A DNA stretch of 64,000 nt from NCBI GenBank assembly GCA_963854835.1, contig OY978525.1:92842136-92906135 (forward strand), read 5' to 3'. The notes beneath the pieces are model-generated. The model made no database searches. It saw only the letters and a list, made by a program, of their open reading frames with translations, and was not told the origin of the DNA. The stretch is from Megamerina dolium. Its lineage: Eukaryota > Arthropoda > Insecta > Diptera > Megamerinidae. Both the position numbers and the translations under genes were made by a program. Shown here piece by piece: positions 10,826 through 24,600 of the stretch. Within the stretch, counting starts at the first letter, position 1. Every line of letters starts with the position of its first letter.

Positions 10826-12493
10826 TATACTCGTAACTCTGATCTATCATTTTTCTCTGTCCATTTTTGGTTATAACCAATATTGCAAACTTACCTGCTT
10901 GATTGCATAAACATAGTTAGAATGTACAAAGAAAAACTCTTTAATTTTGAAATACATATACAATCTTTATTTAGTTTACGACTAGATCCAAAGAAGTTTC
11001 AAATTAAATATTATTAAATTAAATATATGGGTATGGGTATTGTAATGTATATGTATGTAATGTATGCATACATATGTTTATTTCTAGCAAATACATACAT
11101 AAGATTGTGGTAATCAAGGAAGGCTTGCACTATTCTTCTTCTTTATCTTCTCTAACTATTGTTTTATTCATGAATATGTATGAATGTATGTGTATGTGGT
11201 ATGTATATTTATCAACATATGTATGTATTTTGTATGTAGGTATGTATATTTAAGCGCTATTGTTATTTAACTATTGCAAAAACAAATACAGAAAATAAAT
11301 GTAAATACACATATAGTATATGTATGGTGACGTCAAAATATATATATATCAACACGTACTTATTTATATGTTATATTGTTAAATTCAAAATAGAGAAAAA
11401 AATAAAACGTGTTTATTAAATCATTAATATTACAATAAAGATTAATTAAATAATAAAATCATATAAAAAAATATTTACATCAGACATTTCGCAATACTAT
11501 CCTTTACAATCAATCGCTTTTCTTGAAGGTGCTCTTGTTTCGTATGTGTTTATAGTTATTATAGTGTTTTTCGTGTTTGTATGTATGTGTGTGTTAATCA
11601 TATATCAATTATATCAATTATTAATTCAATTTAATAAAACTTATATTAATTAAAAATAATTATACATATAATCATTAATGTATGTAGTAATATTGTTTAT
11701 AAAAGAAATTGTACATTGCTATAATACCTACTATTGCAAATTTCGGTGTGCTTTTATGTGGGTGCATCTATGTTTGTATGTATGTATTCATGTATGTATG
11801 TGTGTGTGTGTGTTAATATTTCAATATAAACTAAATAGAACAAATTTATTGTATAATATAACGTTTTTTGTTTCTTTATTGAAATTTGTGTATTTTTTGA
11901 CAATTATTATTTCTTTGTTTTTATGTAAATTTTTTTTTTGCTTTTGCTTGATTGATGAATAATGACAATATCAATAATTATAATAATTTTTATGTATGTA
12001 TATAGAATACTTAGAAGTGAATAGGTCGGAAAACACCATAGCAGGTAATTTCCGCAGGCACTTAGGCAAGTGATGCCCATTGTACCAAATATATGTATAT
12101 AAATATATAGGTATACATATATTTTTTTTTTGTAATTTTACAGTTTTATAATGTAGTGCAGTATGTGTATATTTGTGAAAAACTTTGATTAAATCATATT
12201 CTTTTCTATCTATTACATTTATTCAATTTACCTCCTCTCTTGTTCTTATACATATTGTATGTACATATATCATTTCAATTCAAGTGCGTAAGCCAGCGAA
12301 TGCAATTATGTGCTTTTTTTGGGGGATTTCGTTTTCGTTTTTATTTAATTTAATTTGGTTAATTTTATTTACTATTGATTATAGCTAAAAACACATATCT
12401 ATGTAAATGTATATGATGCCGATGCTGCCAATATTGTTGCTTTTCTATTCTGTCCTTTTACATTGTGCCATGCCATGACTGTATTATGCGACT
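10826..12493 (-). other. 3' flank of Itp, AT-rich
   Basis: This follows the stop codon of the amidated Itp exon on the minus strand. It probably includes that transcript's 3' untranslated region: an AATAAA (complement of TTTATT at 12364-12369) lies about 125 bases past the stop. The rest is AT-rich with many TATG/CATA repeats and no supported gene. Confidence 0.4.
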
Positions 12494-12602
12494 TTACTTT
12501 TTGCCCAATATGGTACGCCATTCGGTGTATTGATCCATCTCATCGTGTAATTGTAATGCCTCAACGCAAGCATTAAAGAACTGCGAACCAAAGCAATCAT
12601 GT
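12494..12602 (-). CDS. Itp: Itp 3' exon, amidated ion transport peptide
   Basis: The acceptor TTATACAG precedes base 12602. The single first base A joins the AA of the shared exon to make Lys, giving LCK-HDCFGSQFFNAC and so on to RTILGKK and a stop. This supplies cysteines 5 and 6 of the CHH/ITP fold (mature positions 44 and 53). LGKK is an amidation plus dibasic processing signal, as in locust and moth ITP. The predicted mature hormone is 73 residues with an amidated Leu; the precursor is 109 residues. In insects ITP is an antidiuretic neurohormone that drives chloride transport and water reabsorption. This exon is 9 kb downstream of the shared exon, with both ITP-like exons in between, so it is used when those are skipped. 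Confidence 0.92.
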
Positions 12603-15600
12603 CTGTATAAATTGATAAATGAAAGCAATGTTTTGTTTTAGTAAATAATCATATTATATGTCTTTTTTTTGTACAAAATGTAGGCTTCAAAAAACAAATT
12701 TTGCTCAGAGAAGGATCAAAATATCTCTGCTTCTGCTTAAAAAATATGGTTTTATAAATCAAAAATACTCATAATAATAGATTCTTTTCTATTATCGAAA
12801 ATGTAAAAATTCTGATTTCAAAAAACATCGATTTGCTTGAGCATACAAAAACGCCATTGCTCCAAATCGAGAAATAATTGAATTCTATGCGTATCTATTG
12901 AGTTAATAAGAGAAAAAACAAACTAACAAAAAAAAAAAAAAAAACAAAATCAACAGCAATTTAACATTTCCAAATAAAAATTTAAAAAGTTGTAATTTAA
13001 TTGAAAATGAAAAATTTAATTTATTCAAATGAAAAAATTTTTTTCATTTTTATTCCCACATCATTACGATTTGTATTATATTAGATTGCTTTATTCCTTG
13101 CTATTGAAAAACAAAAAAAAAATGTATTTAATTAAAATGTTTGTTTTCAAATTACAAAAGTTTTGTATATAAAAAAAAAAATAGAATAAAGAAAAGAATA
13201 AGAGAAAAAATATTCAAAATTCGTAGTACTACAATGATCAAAGAGATTTCGCAAACTTGGGTTTAAATTTCACGGGGAATTTTAATTGCCAACTGCCATG
13301 TTTTATTCGACAACTCGCTATCTTGTGCTAATAAAGGACATACATAGATGCCAAGTTTCCTAAGCAGAGTTGATTTGAATTTTATTTTATATATAAATTT
13401 TTAATTCAATAAATTCTAATTATTCTGATATCTGCAATATTGTTCATTTTCCTTTTCTTCTTAATTATGACATTTTTGACTTCTAAAAATTGGCAGCATT
13501 GAAAAATTATCTTGATAAAAGTTCGTGACAGGCAATAGTTGTCAAGACAATTGTTCTGATCATTATTGCTTTCTATGAGCAATAAGCGGTCTCCATTGGC
13601 AATATATTGCATGATCACTTTTACCTGTGGATAGGCCTTGTAAGTACGAGTGTCGAATAAACGACACTTAAAATTGTGAACAAAACACAGACACTTTGTT
13701 CTTATTACATTGGCAACACTGTTTCTGACATCGGTGTCATCTTAATTCATGTTTTTGTAAGTATAACTCAATAGTTTGTGATTTACTTTAAGTTTTCGAA
13801 TTCTTTTTGATTACAGTAGTATATAAATCAAATTATAATTTTTAATTTCTTATTTTGGGGTTGTATATAAAAATCATTCTTGATTTTAAAATTAGTATAA
13901 ATTGTAAAAAAATTAAAATTATGTAGAAACAATTGCTGAGATACAGAACAAGGTTTTGCTTCAAACAACTCATTTTAAAAATCATTAAAAACATTTCTTA
14001 AAAAAAAAAGAAAATTTGTATTTTTTTTCAAAATTTTATTGAAATAAAAAAGATACTAATAATAATTGGAATAAATAAAAAATAAAACAGACACATACCA
14101 ATGAAATTAAAAGAAAATAAACTTCAAAGTACATTTTGAGAATAATTGGGCTTTCTGTTGACTACATTCTTGATTTGCAAGCCCAATTGTTGCTGCTGTT
14201 GTTGGTTGCTGGTACCACCACTTTGATCATCCGGAGGAAGTATATTCGAATATATTCGTTGATTTTCGTTCGTTCACAAAGTAATAGTAGGTAGTATTAA
14301 AGTTATACATTTTTTTGATTATTTCTATACGAGAATGTGTATATGTGTGTGTGTGTCTGTGATGTGTAAGTGTGAGTATGGGTATGCGTATAGGCGTTAC
14401 TCGTTCTATCACAATATTTTTCTTTAGTTTATATTTATGTGTGTATATTTTTTTCTTTGTCTTATATTTGCCGGTAAAATTATGTATTAATTTAATTTTA
14501 TGCGTTCGTTTTTATTTTCCTCTTTTTTTTTGTCAAAATTCTTAGTATTATTTCATTTCTATACATTCAAAATGTATGTATGCATATAAAATTGATTTTG
14601 TTTTTCTTGTGTTTTTCACAAATTGCAATATTTTTCTTTTTCATTTTTTCTATACTTTATTTAGTACTATATACATACATATACATATGCATATTTACTA
14701 AATTGGAGTTTTCTTGAAAAAATTCCAAAATCATAATTTTTCATTATCATTTATTATTAAATACTCGATGAGGCATATCTGAAATTACGATAAATTGCAA
14801 ACATTTTTCGAATACAATTCACCCGTTTTGGGAATATCGTGCTTAAGTCATATTTTCATCCTACAAAATGTGGTACAAGTCAATATAAAACATCGTCTGA
14901 ACATGTCTTCAATGCTCCAAAATCGCATGTTAACTGTATTTTGAGCTTTGATTTATTTATAACTTGAAAATATTTCAGAAATTTTTAAAATAATCCAAAT
15001 ATGTGATTTAAATAAATCTTTAATTTCGTCTCTTCTAATTTGCACGAAATACTAACGAACATAGCATAGCATAACATGTTGTTTGAAGAAAGCAATGTGT
15101 AATTATAATCTCTTTCTGAAACATAGGATTGTATTGTTAAAAATTGGAGGAAAATGTCATTTTTAAAGGCATTTGATCCCAAAGTATAAGTAACATGAAG
15201 TTTAATAGCATTGAAATGTTTCGGCAACATTTTTCGACTTGTCTACATTTTGTTCAAATGTTTGTATGATAAGATCCTCAACACTCTTTAGAAGTATAGG
15301 CTCTCATATGATGTTAAATTGTGAATTGTTGAATCTTTAGGGCATTGCTTTAGACAAATTTTTGCCATTCATCATAATTACAGGACATCAGTCCAAATTT
15401 GCTCATCGTGATATTAATTCATATTATATGTATATTTAGTTAGAAATTGAAAGAAATATATCTATACTTATACACATACATATATTATTTACTAATTACA
15501 TATGAATATGTATAAAGTAAAAAAGAAAAAACAAAAAAAATAGAAATTGAAAAAATAACTAAACTCAAAAAAGTTCACTTTCAGTTGCTCTTAATTATTT

Positions 15601-16629
15601 GTAAATTATAAAACACAATACTTTTTTATTCAATTCCCATGAGACTAATGTATGTATAGTATAGTAGTATAGTACATATGTATGTTATATTAAAATGATC
15701 AAACAATAACAAGACGAAGGCGAAGAAGGAGAAGAAAAACATATTAGATAATGAAATTAATTATAAGGAAATGCATTTGAATTTAGTTAGTGAAGTTCAC
15801 GATCCGATGCATATGAGTGTTGCAAACAAGCAATATTCAAAATATAATTGTATAGTTTGCAATCACAATAATAAGATGCACTACCGATGTGCATTTAATA
15901 TGCGCTTGAAAGTATGCAACACTATACGTACAAGCATAGCTTATATTTGCTATGCCTGCACGTATTATTTATTATTATAAATTGCCTGTCAAATGACTTA
16001 AGATTGCATAAGATTGTGAATATCGCTATTACAATTGATGCATGTAAATTGCTTATATTCGAAATATGTTGCCTTTTCAATTGAAATAGACATTTGCTTC
16101 GTTTGATTTTCAATTCCATTGATTTTCAATATACAATTGCAATAAAGAAAAGAAAAAAAAAAAACATAAAACACAAAGAATATAGATATGATGAAAGAAA
16201 AAACGATTAAATACAAAATTTTAAATTACTACCCTCTCTTTCTCTTTCTCTCTCTCTCTGTCTCTATAAATTATCACTTAAAAAATTAAACAATTTATAA
16301 TTGATTTAAATAAATAATAATAAGCATAATTTTTTTATACACATACAAATATATACTGTATGGTATGCACGTGTGTGTGTGTGTGTTTGTAAATAAATTT
16401 ATTAATTAGTTATAATAATAAATTGTAATATACAAGAATAAATAAGTACAAATTAATTCTGGGTATGTGTATGTGTGTGTGTGTGTGTGTGTTTCTTTCT
16501 TTTCGTTTTAATTTTAATTAATTGCTATGATTTAATTAAAATATATAATTTATAAATTAAAAACAAAACAAGCAATAATATTAATAATAATAATAATAAT
16601 AATAATAGCTTAAATTAAAATTATAATAA
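12603..16629 (-). other. Itp intron between ITP-like exon B and the amidated exon
   Basis: Noncoding AT-rich DNA with simple repeats such as (GT)n at about 16370-16388 and 16470-16490 and (TAA)n at about 16577-16609. It carries a short element with inverted ends at 13302-13660 and a 10-bp perfect hairpin at 14144-14188. The 3' untranslated region of exon B must begin just below 16630. Confidence 0.6.
13302..13660. mobile_element. MITE-like element, copy 1
   Basis: It starts TTTATTCGACAACTCG and ends CGAGTGTCGAATAAA, so the ends are inverted repeats of about 15 bases. A second diverged copy at 37382-37756 shares the start (TTTATTCGAAAACTCGC), the phrase CAGAGTTGATT, the phrase TTGGCAGCA and the end TGTCGAATAAA. 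There is no coding capacity. A small non-autonomous DNA transposon is the simplest reading. Confidence 0.5.
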
Positions 16630-16774
16630 TTATGTCGGAACCGATGGCAAATTGAGTGATATTGGTGTACCACTAACAACTTTAACGGCATGTTGTAATT
16701 CTGTTACTTCATCCTCTGGTATAAAAAGCACTTTTAAGCATTCTCCAAACCATTTCGAATCAAAGCAGTGTGTC
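16630..16774 (-). CDS. Itp: Itp alternative 3' exon, ITP-like isoform (exon B)
   Basis: The acceptor CGCTGTAG precedes base 16774. The first base G completes the split Lys codon, giving LCK-THCFDSKWFGECLKVLF and ending NLPSVPT with TAA. Cysteines 5 and 6 sit at the same mature positions as in the other exons. The C-terminus lacks a Gly-basic amidation site, the hallmark of ITP-like forms. The predicted mature peptide is 88 residues. It is 47 codons against 46 for exon A, with which it shares CLKVL, IP(D/E), LQ and (N/S)G(S/T)PI, so the two look like a tandem exon duplication. Confidence 0.9.
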
Positions 16775-17208
16775 CTACAGCGATATAAAATTCAACAGCG
16801 AAGAAGAGGAAGAAGAGAAAAATAAAAATAAAACAAAACAATTTAGCAAAAATTTATAAATAAACAATAAAAACTTAAGACTATTTAAGAATAAATAAAT
16901 ATGATTAAATTGATAAATAAATAAATAAAATAAATATACATGCAAATGAAAGTTAAAGTGAAAATGAATAATATTAAAGTTGTAAAATAGTAGTAGTAAC
17001 GTATAGTAGCTATAGCAGATTTTTCAAATAAATTGAAAAATCTCAAAGTTAGTTGATATTATTATTATTATTATTTTTATTAAATACAGCAAATAGTTGG
17101 TTGGATAGTCTCAGCAATTTAATTTCTTGGTGTTTTTGATTATTTTTTTAGTACAATAATATTTTCGTTTTTTCTTTGTTTTTGTTTGTGTCACACATAT
17201 AGGCATAT

Positions 17209-17350
17209 TTATTGCAATGATGGAAATTCAAATGGTATTGGTGAACCATTAATAACTTTGATAAAATATTGTAGTTGTGTAACTTCTTCATCGGGTATCA
17301 ACAGCACTTTAAGACAATCTCCAAATGTCTCATGTGTGAAACAATTGTGC
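17209..17350 (-). CDS. Itp: Itp alternative 3' exon, ITP-like isoform (exon A)
   Basis: The acceptor TATAATGCAG precedes base 17350. The first base G completes Lys, giving LCK-HNCFTHETFGDC, then LKVLLIPDEEV, and ending FEFPSLQ with TAA. It keeps cysteines 5 and 6, and there is no amidation signal. The predicted mature peptide is 87 residues and the precursor 120. It lies 434 bp upstream (in transcription) of exon B. Assignment to the numbered ITPL1 or ITPL2 forms of Drosophila would need alignment. Confidence 0.9.
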
Positions 17351-20300
17351 CTGCATTATATGTAGAAAATGAATTTTGTAAATCAACATACGATATTTCT
17401 ACGCGTGTGTACAAATGTGTGTGAATGTGTGCGTGTGCGTGTGCGTGTGTGTTAACCTGTATACTTAGATAATAGAAACTTATTTACAAAATTAGTTATG
17501 TTATATGTATACTTGGCATGTGAATGCAAGTTGTTCGAAAAAAATTAAGTTCATCTTAGTTGTTCATTACTAAACTTGGTGATAATTATACTATTTGTAT
17601 ATCCTATAATACTTAATTCCAAAATTTATATGTATGCAACACCCATTATTATTGATTTATTTCTCAGAGTTTAGTTTATTAATAATTTACAAAAAAAAAT
17701 ATTTACAATAAATATTAATAATACAGTATATCGACCATCTATCGACCTAAATACGAACACGCAACTCATACAATATGACCAACAACACCACCACCACCAC
17801 AATGCCACCTCACAAAATGTGGTCTGTACTAAATCAATTTGTAGGAAATGTATTCGTACATATACATTTAAATGGTATGCACTCTCATTTGTATGTCAAT
17901 ACATTGTCTGTACATATAAATATTTGAACACAATTCTTCATACATTTCATAATAATAATAAACTACTATGTATACTCGTAAAATAAATAAATATATGTAT
18001 ATTTGCAACCTTCTCCATGGTTGCGAGTGAATACATGAACTGTGTGCGATGTTTAATGAGCGAATTCAACAAAATGTATATAAAAGTATGATTTTTATTA
18101 TTTTTTAATTGTTAATGGTGAGTATTCTCGCTTATGTGCTAATTGTTTTAATGCATCCCATAACTAATTATTATTGCGGAATTAATCAAATCCAATGGAA
18201 ACTAAAACGCGCTTTTCTATTAAATTATCATTAATTAACGATGAATATATCCAAATATTTGATATAGAAGAACTTGTGAAGGTTCGGAACTAATTAGATG
18301 ATGCTAACTCGTTATTTCATTCGGAATTGGCAAATATAATAGGAAGAGCCATTTTGCCGAGCTTCTCTTTCAACATTATTGTGCGTGTTAAATTTTGGAC
18401 AGTATTAGAAGGGAGCTACTTATATTAGCCGATTCCGAACGGCAGAACCATTGTGACATCACTTTTTCTGAGTTTTATCACAAAGCTCTATTAGAAGCGG
18501 TTTTACAGCAAATTGTTACTGCCGCAAGAAATTTCAATTACAAAATTGTCGGAAGGAAAGTTTTGCTAAAATTTTGTGTAAAAAGTAGTAGAAAAGGACC
18601 TTTGAATAAATATAGAAGTGATAGCCGGGATGGGAAATTCAAAGTTTGTGGCTTGATGAAGATGAGTTTATGGAAAGTATCTCCATGTCATCATATCACA
18701 TTGAGGTTTATTCCTGTTTTCGTCCTCAAAACACGATGCGTACATTGGCCATATATCTATCTCAATTTTTATATTCAGCAAACCCTATTCCATTTCATTC
18801 CATCGCTTAAGCTTAATTAGGAGGAAATTATGATTCGAATTGCTTAATTTCTCTTATCGCTTATTTTCTTATTTTGACAGACTGTTTCATTCTACGGATA
18901 AACTGTCAACTATTTTTATGCGCCTAGTTTGTTATTCCGATTGAAGTTTTCGGTTTTTTTTTTTTAATCAAATATCCAAAATCGATTCCAAATATGTTTA
19001 TTTAAACTTTAATTTCACAATACGAGTTCTTAAATGCACAAATATCGAAACCATTTGACACTTCTCACTCTAACAAAGCGCCACAGTGGCGGATAAAACA
19101 ACTGAAAATTATGCGAAGAGTCAGAATCGCATTAAACGGATACATATTTTTAGAGCTTAAGCGAAAAAGTTTCATCGAAGGAGTAAATTGGAATAGGGCT
19201 GCAGATTTTAGGTGTCACTTTCATAGCAACCTGATTAATTATACCATAATTTCGTGAAACCATGTAATAATTCAACTGAAAATCATCCTAAACATCGAAG
19301 CCGATCTTGTGATAATTGATAATTGGAAGAGGAAGTTAATATTTACATTGCTGTTGAGCACTGAGGTTATGAAATCATGAAATTAAGTCCATATGATAGA
19401 GTATACCGGAGCCCTATGCTGTGAAGATATTTCAGAGTATGTCTTTCCATTGTCACAAGATTACTTAAAAGGCGGGGTTGTTGAACGCCAAACTAAAATG
19501 GCTGGCTGTTGGACAAGAGAATTTAATTACAAATAAAACAATTCTATTTTCAATTGGGTCATTCTTGAAGAAGTACTTAAGCCAAGTACGCTTCTATAAA
19601 AAACACCCACTATTGCTATAACTGTGTTCAATAAATTAATAGAACGAAATTTATTCATATACATATTTTTAACATTGCATTGAAAAATTTGACCATGCCA
19701 AAGAGATTTATTTACATACATATTTGTATACAAATACAAGTACTTCCGGAATAGGTTTTAGATTAGATAGATATTCATGTGCCATCGATAAGAATATCAA
19801 ACAGATGAATTCCTTCTATATTCTAGTCGTACAGACGATAAAGAGTACAATCAACTACAATCAACTACATTCAAATATGTATGAGTATTTACTTAATACG
19901 ATATATGTAAAATATAATCATTCAAAAGTTATATCACGTATTATCAATATATTGTAGGTCATTGCTTGCATAATAAAAAAAATAATTATACATAAATCAT
20001 ATAGATAATATTATAAAGTAAATGAAATATTTATAAGATCAATTGATCTAGGTATTGCATAATGAAAAGTTGCAAAAAGAAATGACTAATTACATACGAG
20101 TATATATGTCAAGGATAACTTTTTTATTAAGTATCTATCTATAGTTTTATTTTTATTTCAATTGTTCAATTCATGATCGCTTTGATCGTGTTATTTCCAA
20201 TTTATTTTTAATTCTTATTTTTTTTCCCTCCATTATTATTGCTCATATAATTTTTATGGGAAACGTTTGAAATATATAGTGAACAAATGTCAAATGTATG

Positions 20301-21431
20301 ATTTATTCTAAAAAAAAACATTCTTATAAAATTAAATTATGCATATTCTGTGTGAAATGTTCTAAATAATTGCTTCGAAGAGCAGAGAATTTGCGCTAAT
20401 TTTGCACGTGCTTGCGTCAAACAATTAATCAGCTATATACACTAGATGTACTTATTATACATACTTATACATTTTGGTGCAAAAATGATGCAATGTCTTT
20501 TTCTGCTTTCGTTTGAATTTTTTATATTTTATTTTTTGGTTTTTTTTTTATATGGTAGCGTATATAATTAAAAGAGTGAATGAAATTATTCACTATTTAA
20601 ATATGTAGGTATGGATAAATGTTGAAATTTGTGCACATTTAAATATACACCTATATATGTAGGAATGAATGGATATTAATATTATGTATGGATGTAGTAT
20701 CCAAATTGGGAAAAAAGAAAGAGCAAAAAATAAGCAGAAAGGAAATGTCATGGATCATGTAGCAAGCCGGAAAAAGTCGTGAGTGATCATGGTTAATGAC
20801 CTTTGTTTGCAATTAATTTTACTTTGGAAAATCATTTATTAATGTCGTGCCAAATGATGCCAATGTTAGTATACATTGAATTTCTAATTTTAGGTTTATA
20901 TACATGTATGTATACATTTATTAGTATATACATCTGTAAATACATTTTATGAATGATGATTGTGGAAATTCAATAGAAAAACATGAGATAAGACAATTCC
21001 GAATTTAAGTAGAATTGGCTTAAAATAATTATTTGTGCAACAGAATATGGAACATGGTTTACTCGAAAGAAAAGAAAAGAAACGTAAATATTGGTTTATT
21101 GGCAAAGCTTGTTTTCTAGTAGGATTTTCCCCAAATTATGGCATATTATTCATTCGATTTTTCAATTATTGCAGAACTGGACATGGATCAAAATCTTATA
21201 ATGTTTGGAATTGTTGAAGCTACAGACACCATGCTTCCCTTAACTAATTAGCGGTTACGGCTATGGCAAATTTATGATGAGATCAAGTTTTCTTAGATGA
21301 GATGCACTTTCGTTAGTGTAAGCTACATATACCTACTTAAGAATATAATACATATTTATGTTACACATATGTTAACATATGCTTGTGTATAGAAATGTAT
21401 GACAATTGTGTATGTAATATGCAATACTTAC
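17351..21431 (-). other. Itp intron after the shared exon
   Basis: Noncoding, with TATG repeats, an old SINE fragment at 18350-18560, and unassigned moderately complex DNA at about 18560-19510 that may be decayed transposon. No coding exon is supported. Confidence 0.55.
18350..18560 (-). repeat. old SINE fragment
   Basis: The stretch matches the middle of the SINE on the minus strand (CCGAGCTTCTC, GTGCGTGTTAAATTTTGGAC, CCGAACGGCAGAACC). It has many substitutions and lacks both the tRNA head and the standard tail. Confidence 0.7.
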
Positions 21432-21652
21432 TTGCATAATCGATGTATACTTGTTTCATGGAATAATTGATAACAATCTTCACATATACGATCCAAACGG
21501 AAGAACATTGTTTTATTGAACATGCCCTTGCACTCTAAATCAAAGAAATTACTTCTTTTCGATAGATTATGATTATGCGGATAAGCTGTTGTGAGAAGTG
21601 GAATTAAGACAAGAATCAGCACCACAGAGATCGTTAGGTTACGGGAACACAT
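21432..21652 (-). CDS. Itp: Itp shared exon: signal peptide and N-terminal hormone
   Basis: The ATG at 21652 follows directly on an acceptor (TTATTTTCAG), so an upstream noncoding exon must exist. The 73 full codons encode a signal peptide (MCSRNLTISVVLILVLIPLL and on), a short propeptide ending NLSKR (dibasic cleavage), and then the hormone start SNFFDLECKGMFNKTMFFRL, RICEDCYQLF and SIHRLC. Cysteines at mature positions 8, 24, 27 and 40 match the CHH/ITP pattern. The donor is GCAA|GTAAGT at 21432, leaving AA of a split Lys codon that all three 3' exons complete. The in-frame extension upstream of this ATG is intron, not protein. Confidence 0.95.
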
Positions 21653-24600
21653 CTGAAAATAAACATTTGATAAAAAATTAGTTATGAGCGTTATTATTAT
21701 ATGTATTAGATGTGTAATGAGTAATTGGAATAATAAAAATAGAAATAATTGAAAATCATCAAGAGATTCATGAGGATATATTGTTGTATTAAAGTACGCC
21801 CACACCTCAGTGTATGCAGCATAGATAAAAGTTGGAAAAAAATAAAAATAAAAAGATAAGCTGCACGTATGTTAACTATGGGGCTGCAGGTTTAAAAATA
21901 AAGGTAAATGTTTAAAGAAAAGTATATATTTTGGTTCAACGCTAGAAAATATTTGTATTCATATTGTATAAAAAAAATCAGATGATATTAAAACTGAGGA
22001 ACTAGTTCATATCATAAATTGTATTTCTGTTTATTTTTTTTTCAATGAAAAACATACATTTGTGATTTATCGACCTCTCAAATAATAATTTCGGTTGATT
22101 TCTGGGTGTTTGAAAGTCTCCTCTGCGCATTTTGAATTTTGAAGCGCACCTGTGTATAAATAAATTATTGATTTAGTCAACTGAAACTCGTCTTCGCTTT
22201 TAATACTGATATCAGTATTATTCTCATCATAATCATAATCATTATTACAGTTCTTGCGAGAATATACTCGTATGTATTCGTACACCAACTACATATTATC
22301 TGCGATTTCCTCGATTGCTCTTAGTGTTGCTGTTCATATAATTTTCCTACAATTTATATCCCATGGGGGGTTTAAGCTATTTTTAGAAGGTTAACTCATT
22401 AAACTCTCGATCAGTAAAAGGAAAACGAAAAGTATATGAGTGCTGTATATACTTGTAGGTATATACACAGAATTAGGTAAGTGGATATGGGCCAAGTGAA
22501 ACCTTGAAATCCTCCTTTCGCAACAAGAGTAGTAGTAATAATAGCATATATACAGTTTATTTATTATGTTTTTATTATTAATTTTTATTGTGCTGTAGTG
22601 CATTTTATGATGGTCGCACGCATGCGTGTATCAAGACTGACTATATGACTATAAATGCACTATGTTTTATGATACAGCCGGCAACGACAATGGCTTTATG
22701 GCTTAATATCGACTTTTTTCACTGCTTTATGCTTTATTATTATACATAGTTTTTGCTTTTGCATAGTAAGTTATCCAAGTGTCTACTTACTAAAGTACTA
22801 CATTCAAGTAGAAAAAGCGATCTATTTTTTGCATGTTCGAATGTATTTTTAGCATCAATATTGCAATAAACATATTCTATATATAGCTTGCAAAATATTG
22901 AAATGTATACGCATATACATATGTTTGTATACATATGAGTATAGGCACAAATCTTGCTATATACTGCGCACTGAGAGGAAAAATAATTTACATAATTTAC
23001 TAGCAGAAAGTGACTATATTTTTGCCTCGCTATTTAATTGAAAAACTGAAAATTGTTCTGCTCAATTTGTTCAGAATATTATGGAATAAGTGTGAAATTA
23101 TTTTTATTATTACTGCATCGGTAGGCTAATTGTTCTTTTTGAGGAAACCACTTAATTGAGAATTGGATTATATCGAATCTTTGGTAGTTATATGCAAATA
23201 TCTGTGGTTATAATTATCCGATTATAAAATATCAATATATTCAAGGTATGAATTAAAATTAGAAATGAATTTTCAAGTGCCTTTATTTTTATTTTCTGTT
23301 GTTTCGAAAGTTTCGGAATGTTAGTTCTTTTCTTGGGCACGAATAAATGACTAGTTCGTTTTCTTCTGTCAAATTATATGCTTCGTTCTTGCTCTGTAAC
23401 TGCTTCATGTGTGACTGTAGCAGGAACGGCTGCAGTGGCAGAAATACAGCAACAATAACTCGTTTTGCAAATTGGTCATATGTACACATAGCAACAAATG
23501 TAATAATATACAGCATGATTGCATGCAATTTCATTGAAGTAACCGACATCGCCAACCAGCCGGCGACCAGACGATCTTATCGGTTTCCTATGTTGTTTTG
23601 GTTGTTATTTTACTTTGCTTTGCTTTTTTTGCATTAATTTTTATCTAAAAATAGTTTCAATAATTTTATGAATCAAATAATAAAAAAAAAATAAGTGTGT
23701 ATATATTTATAATATTGAAAACTGAAAAAGTTCATATCAGAGCAATGCAGAGACACTAGGAATTCATTAAAAATCGAAAAAGTATTGTATTGAATGAGTC
23801 ACATTTGGCGACAATGAGGGAACTAATGTCAAAATCGAAAGTTATTAACAAATTCTGAGATCCTTTCTTAGATCTCAGATATTTTCTTACATAAATATTT
23901 GATTGAAAAAGAGTTATTAGATTATGAGTCGTTGATGGGTTTTGCTTGAAGTTGAGAATCGTTCGAAGAAAAACTGTAGATCTTACAAAAACCAAAAGAT
24001 CCATCAAACAAAAAAATTAAGTATTCAGTGGAATAAGAGTACAATCTGAAGTACAAACAAATTTTTGTTACTTTGTGTAATCATTGCCGAACACAGTGAT
24101 AGACAGTAGATCAAAAGTACTTATTGCTCATTTAATAACTCGTAACGTTCTTACGAGGTCTGATGAAAATCATTAAAAATATATTATAAACCCCAAATTT
24201 TATGAAACAAAAACAACAGTAATACCAAAAACTTTACAAACAATTGAAGACATTTTTTTTTTCATATTTCTGTCTTATATCTTTTTAATTGAAAAATATG
24301 ATTTGGAATATATTACATTTTTAAGGTTTGGAAATTTGAATCGCAGTTGATAAGGCTGCAGCTTAAATTACGATTTCAAACAGGGATGGGAAGATAGAAC
24401 GTTGGTTGCATCACAATTGGATTTGGAGTTTTTTCAACAAATTTGTTCAATTCGATCATGATTATGATGATTAATCATGATTAAAATATTGAATGTAATG
24501 TAATTTGAACATTGAATGATCTGAATAAAATGCGTGTAAATATATGTTAGAATTATTCATAAAGATTATACATTTCAATTTAAAATTTAATTATATAATT

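Noticed and set aside
21653..21805. N-terminal extension of the Itp frame
   Set aside because: A TTATTTTCAG acceptor sits directly before the ATG at 21652, and the signal peptide fits that start; the upstream open stretch is intron.
22067..22288. 73-codon minus-strand frame with an acidic run as an Itp exon
   Set aside because: There is no family similarity. The Itp start codon is downstream and immediately after an acceptor, so no upstream coding exon is needed.
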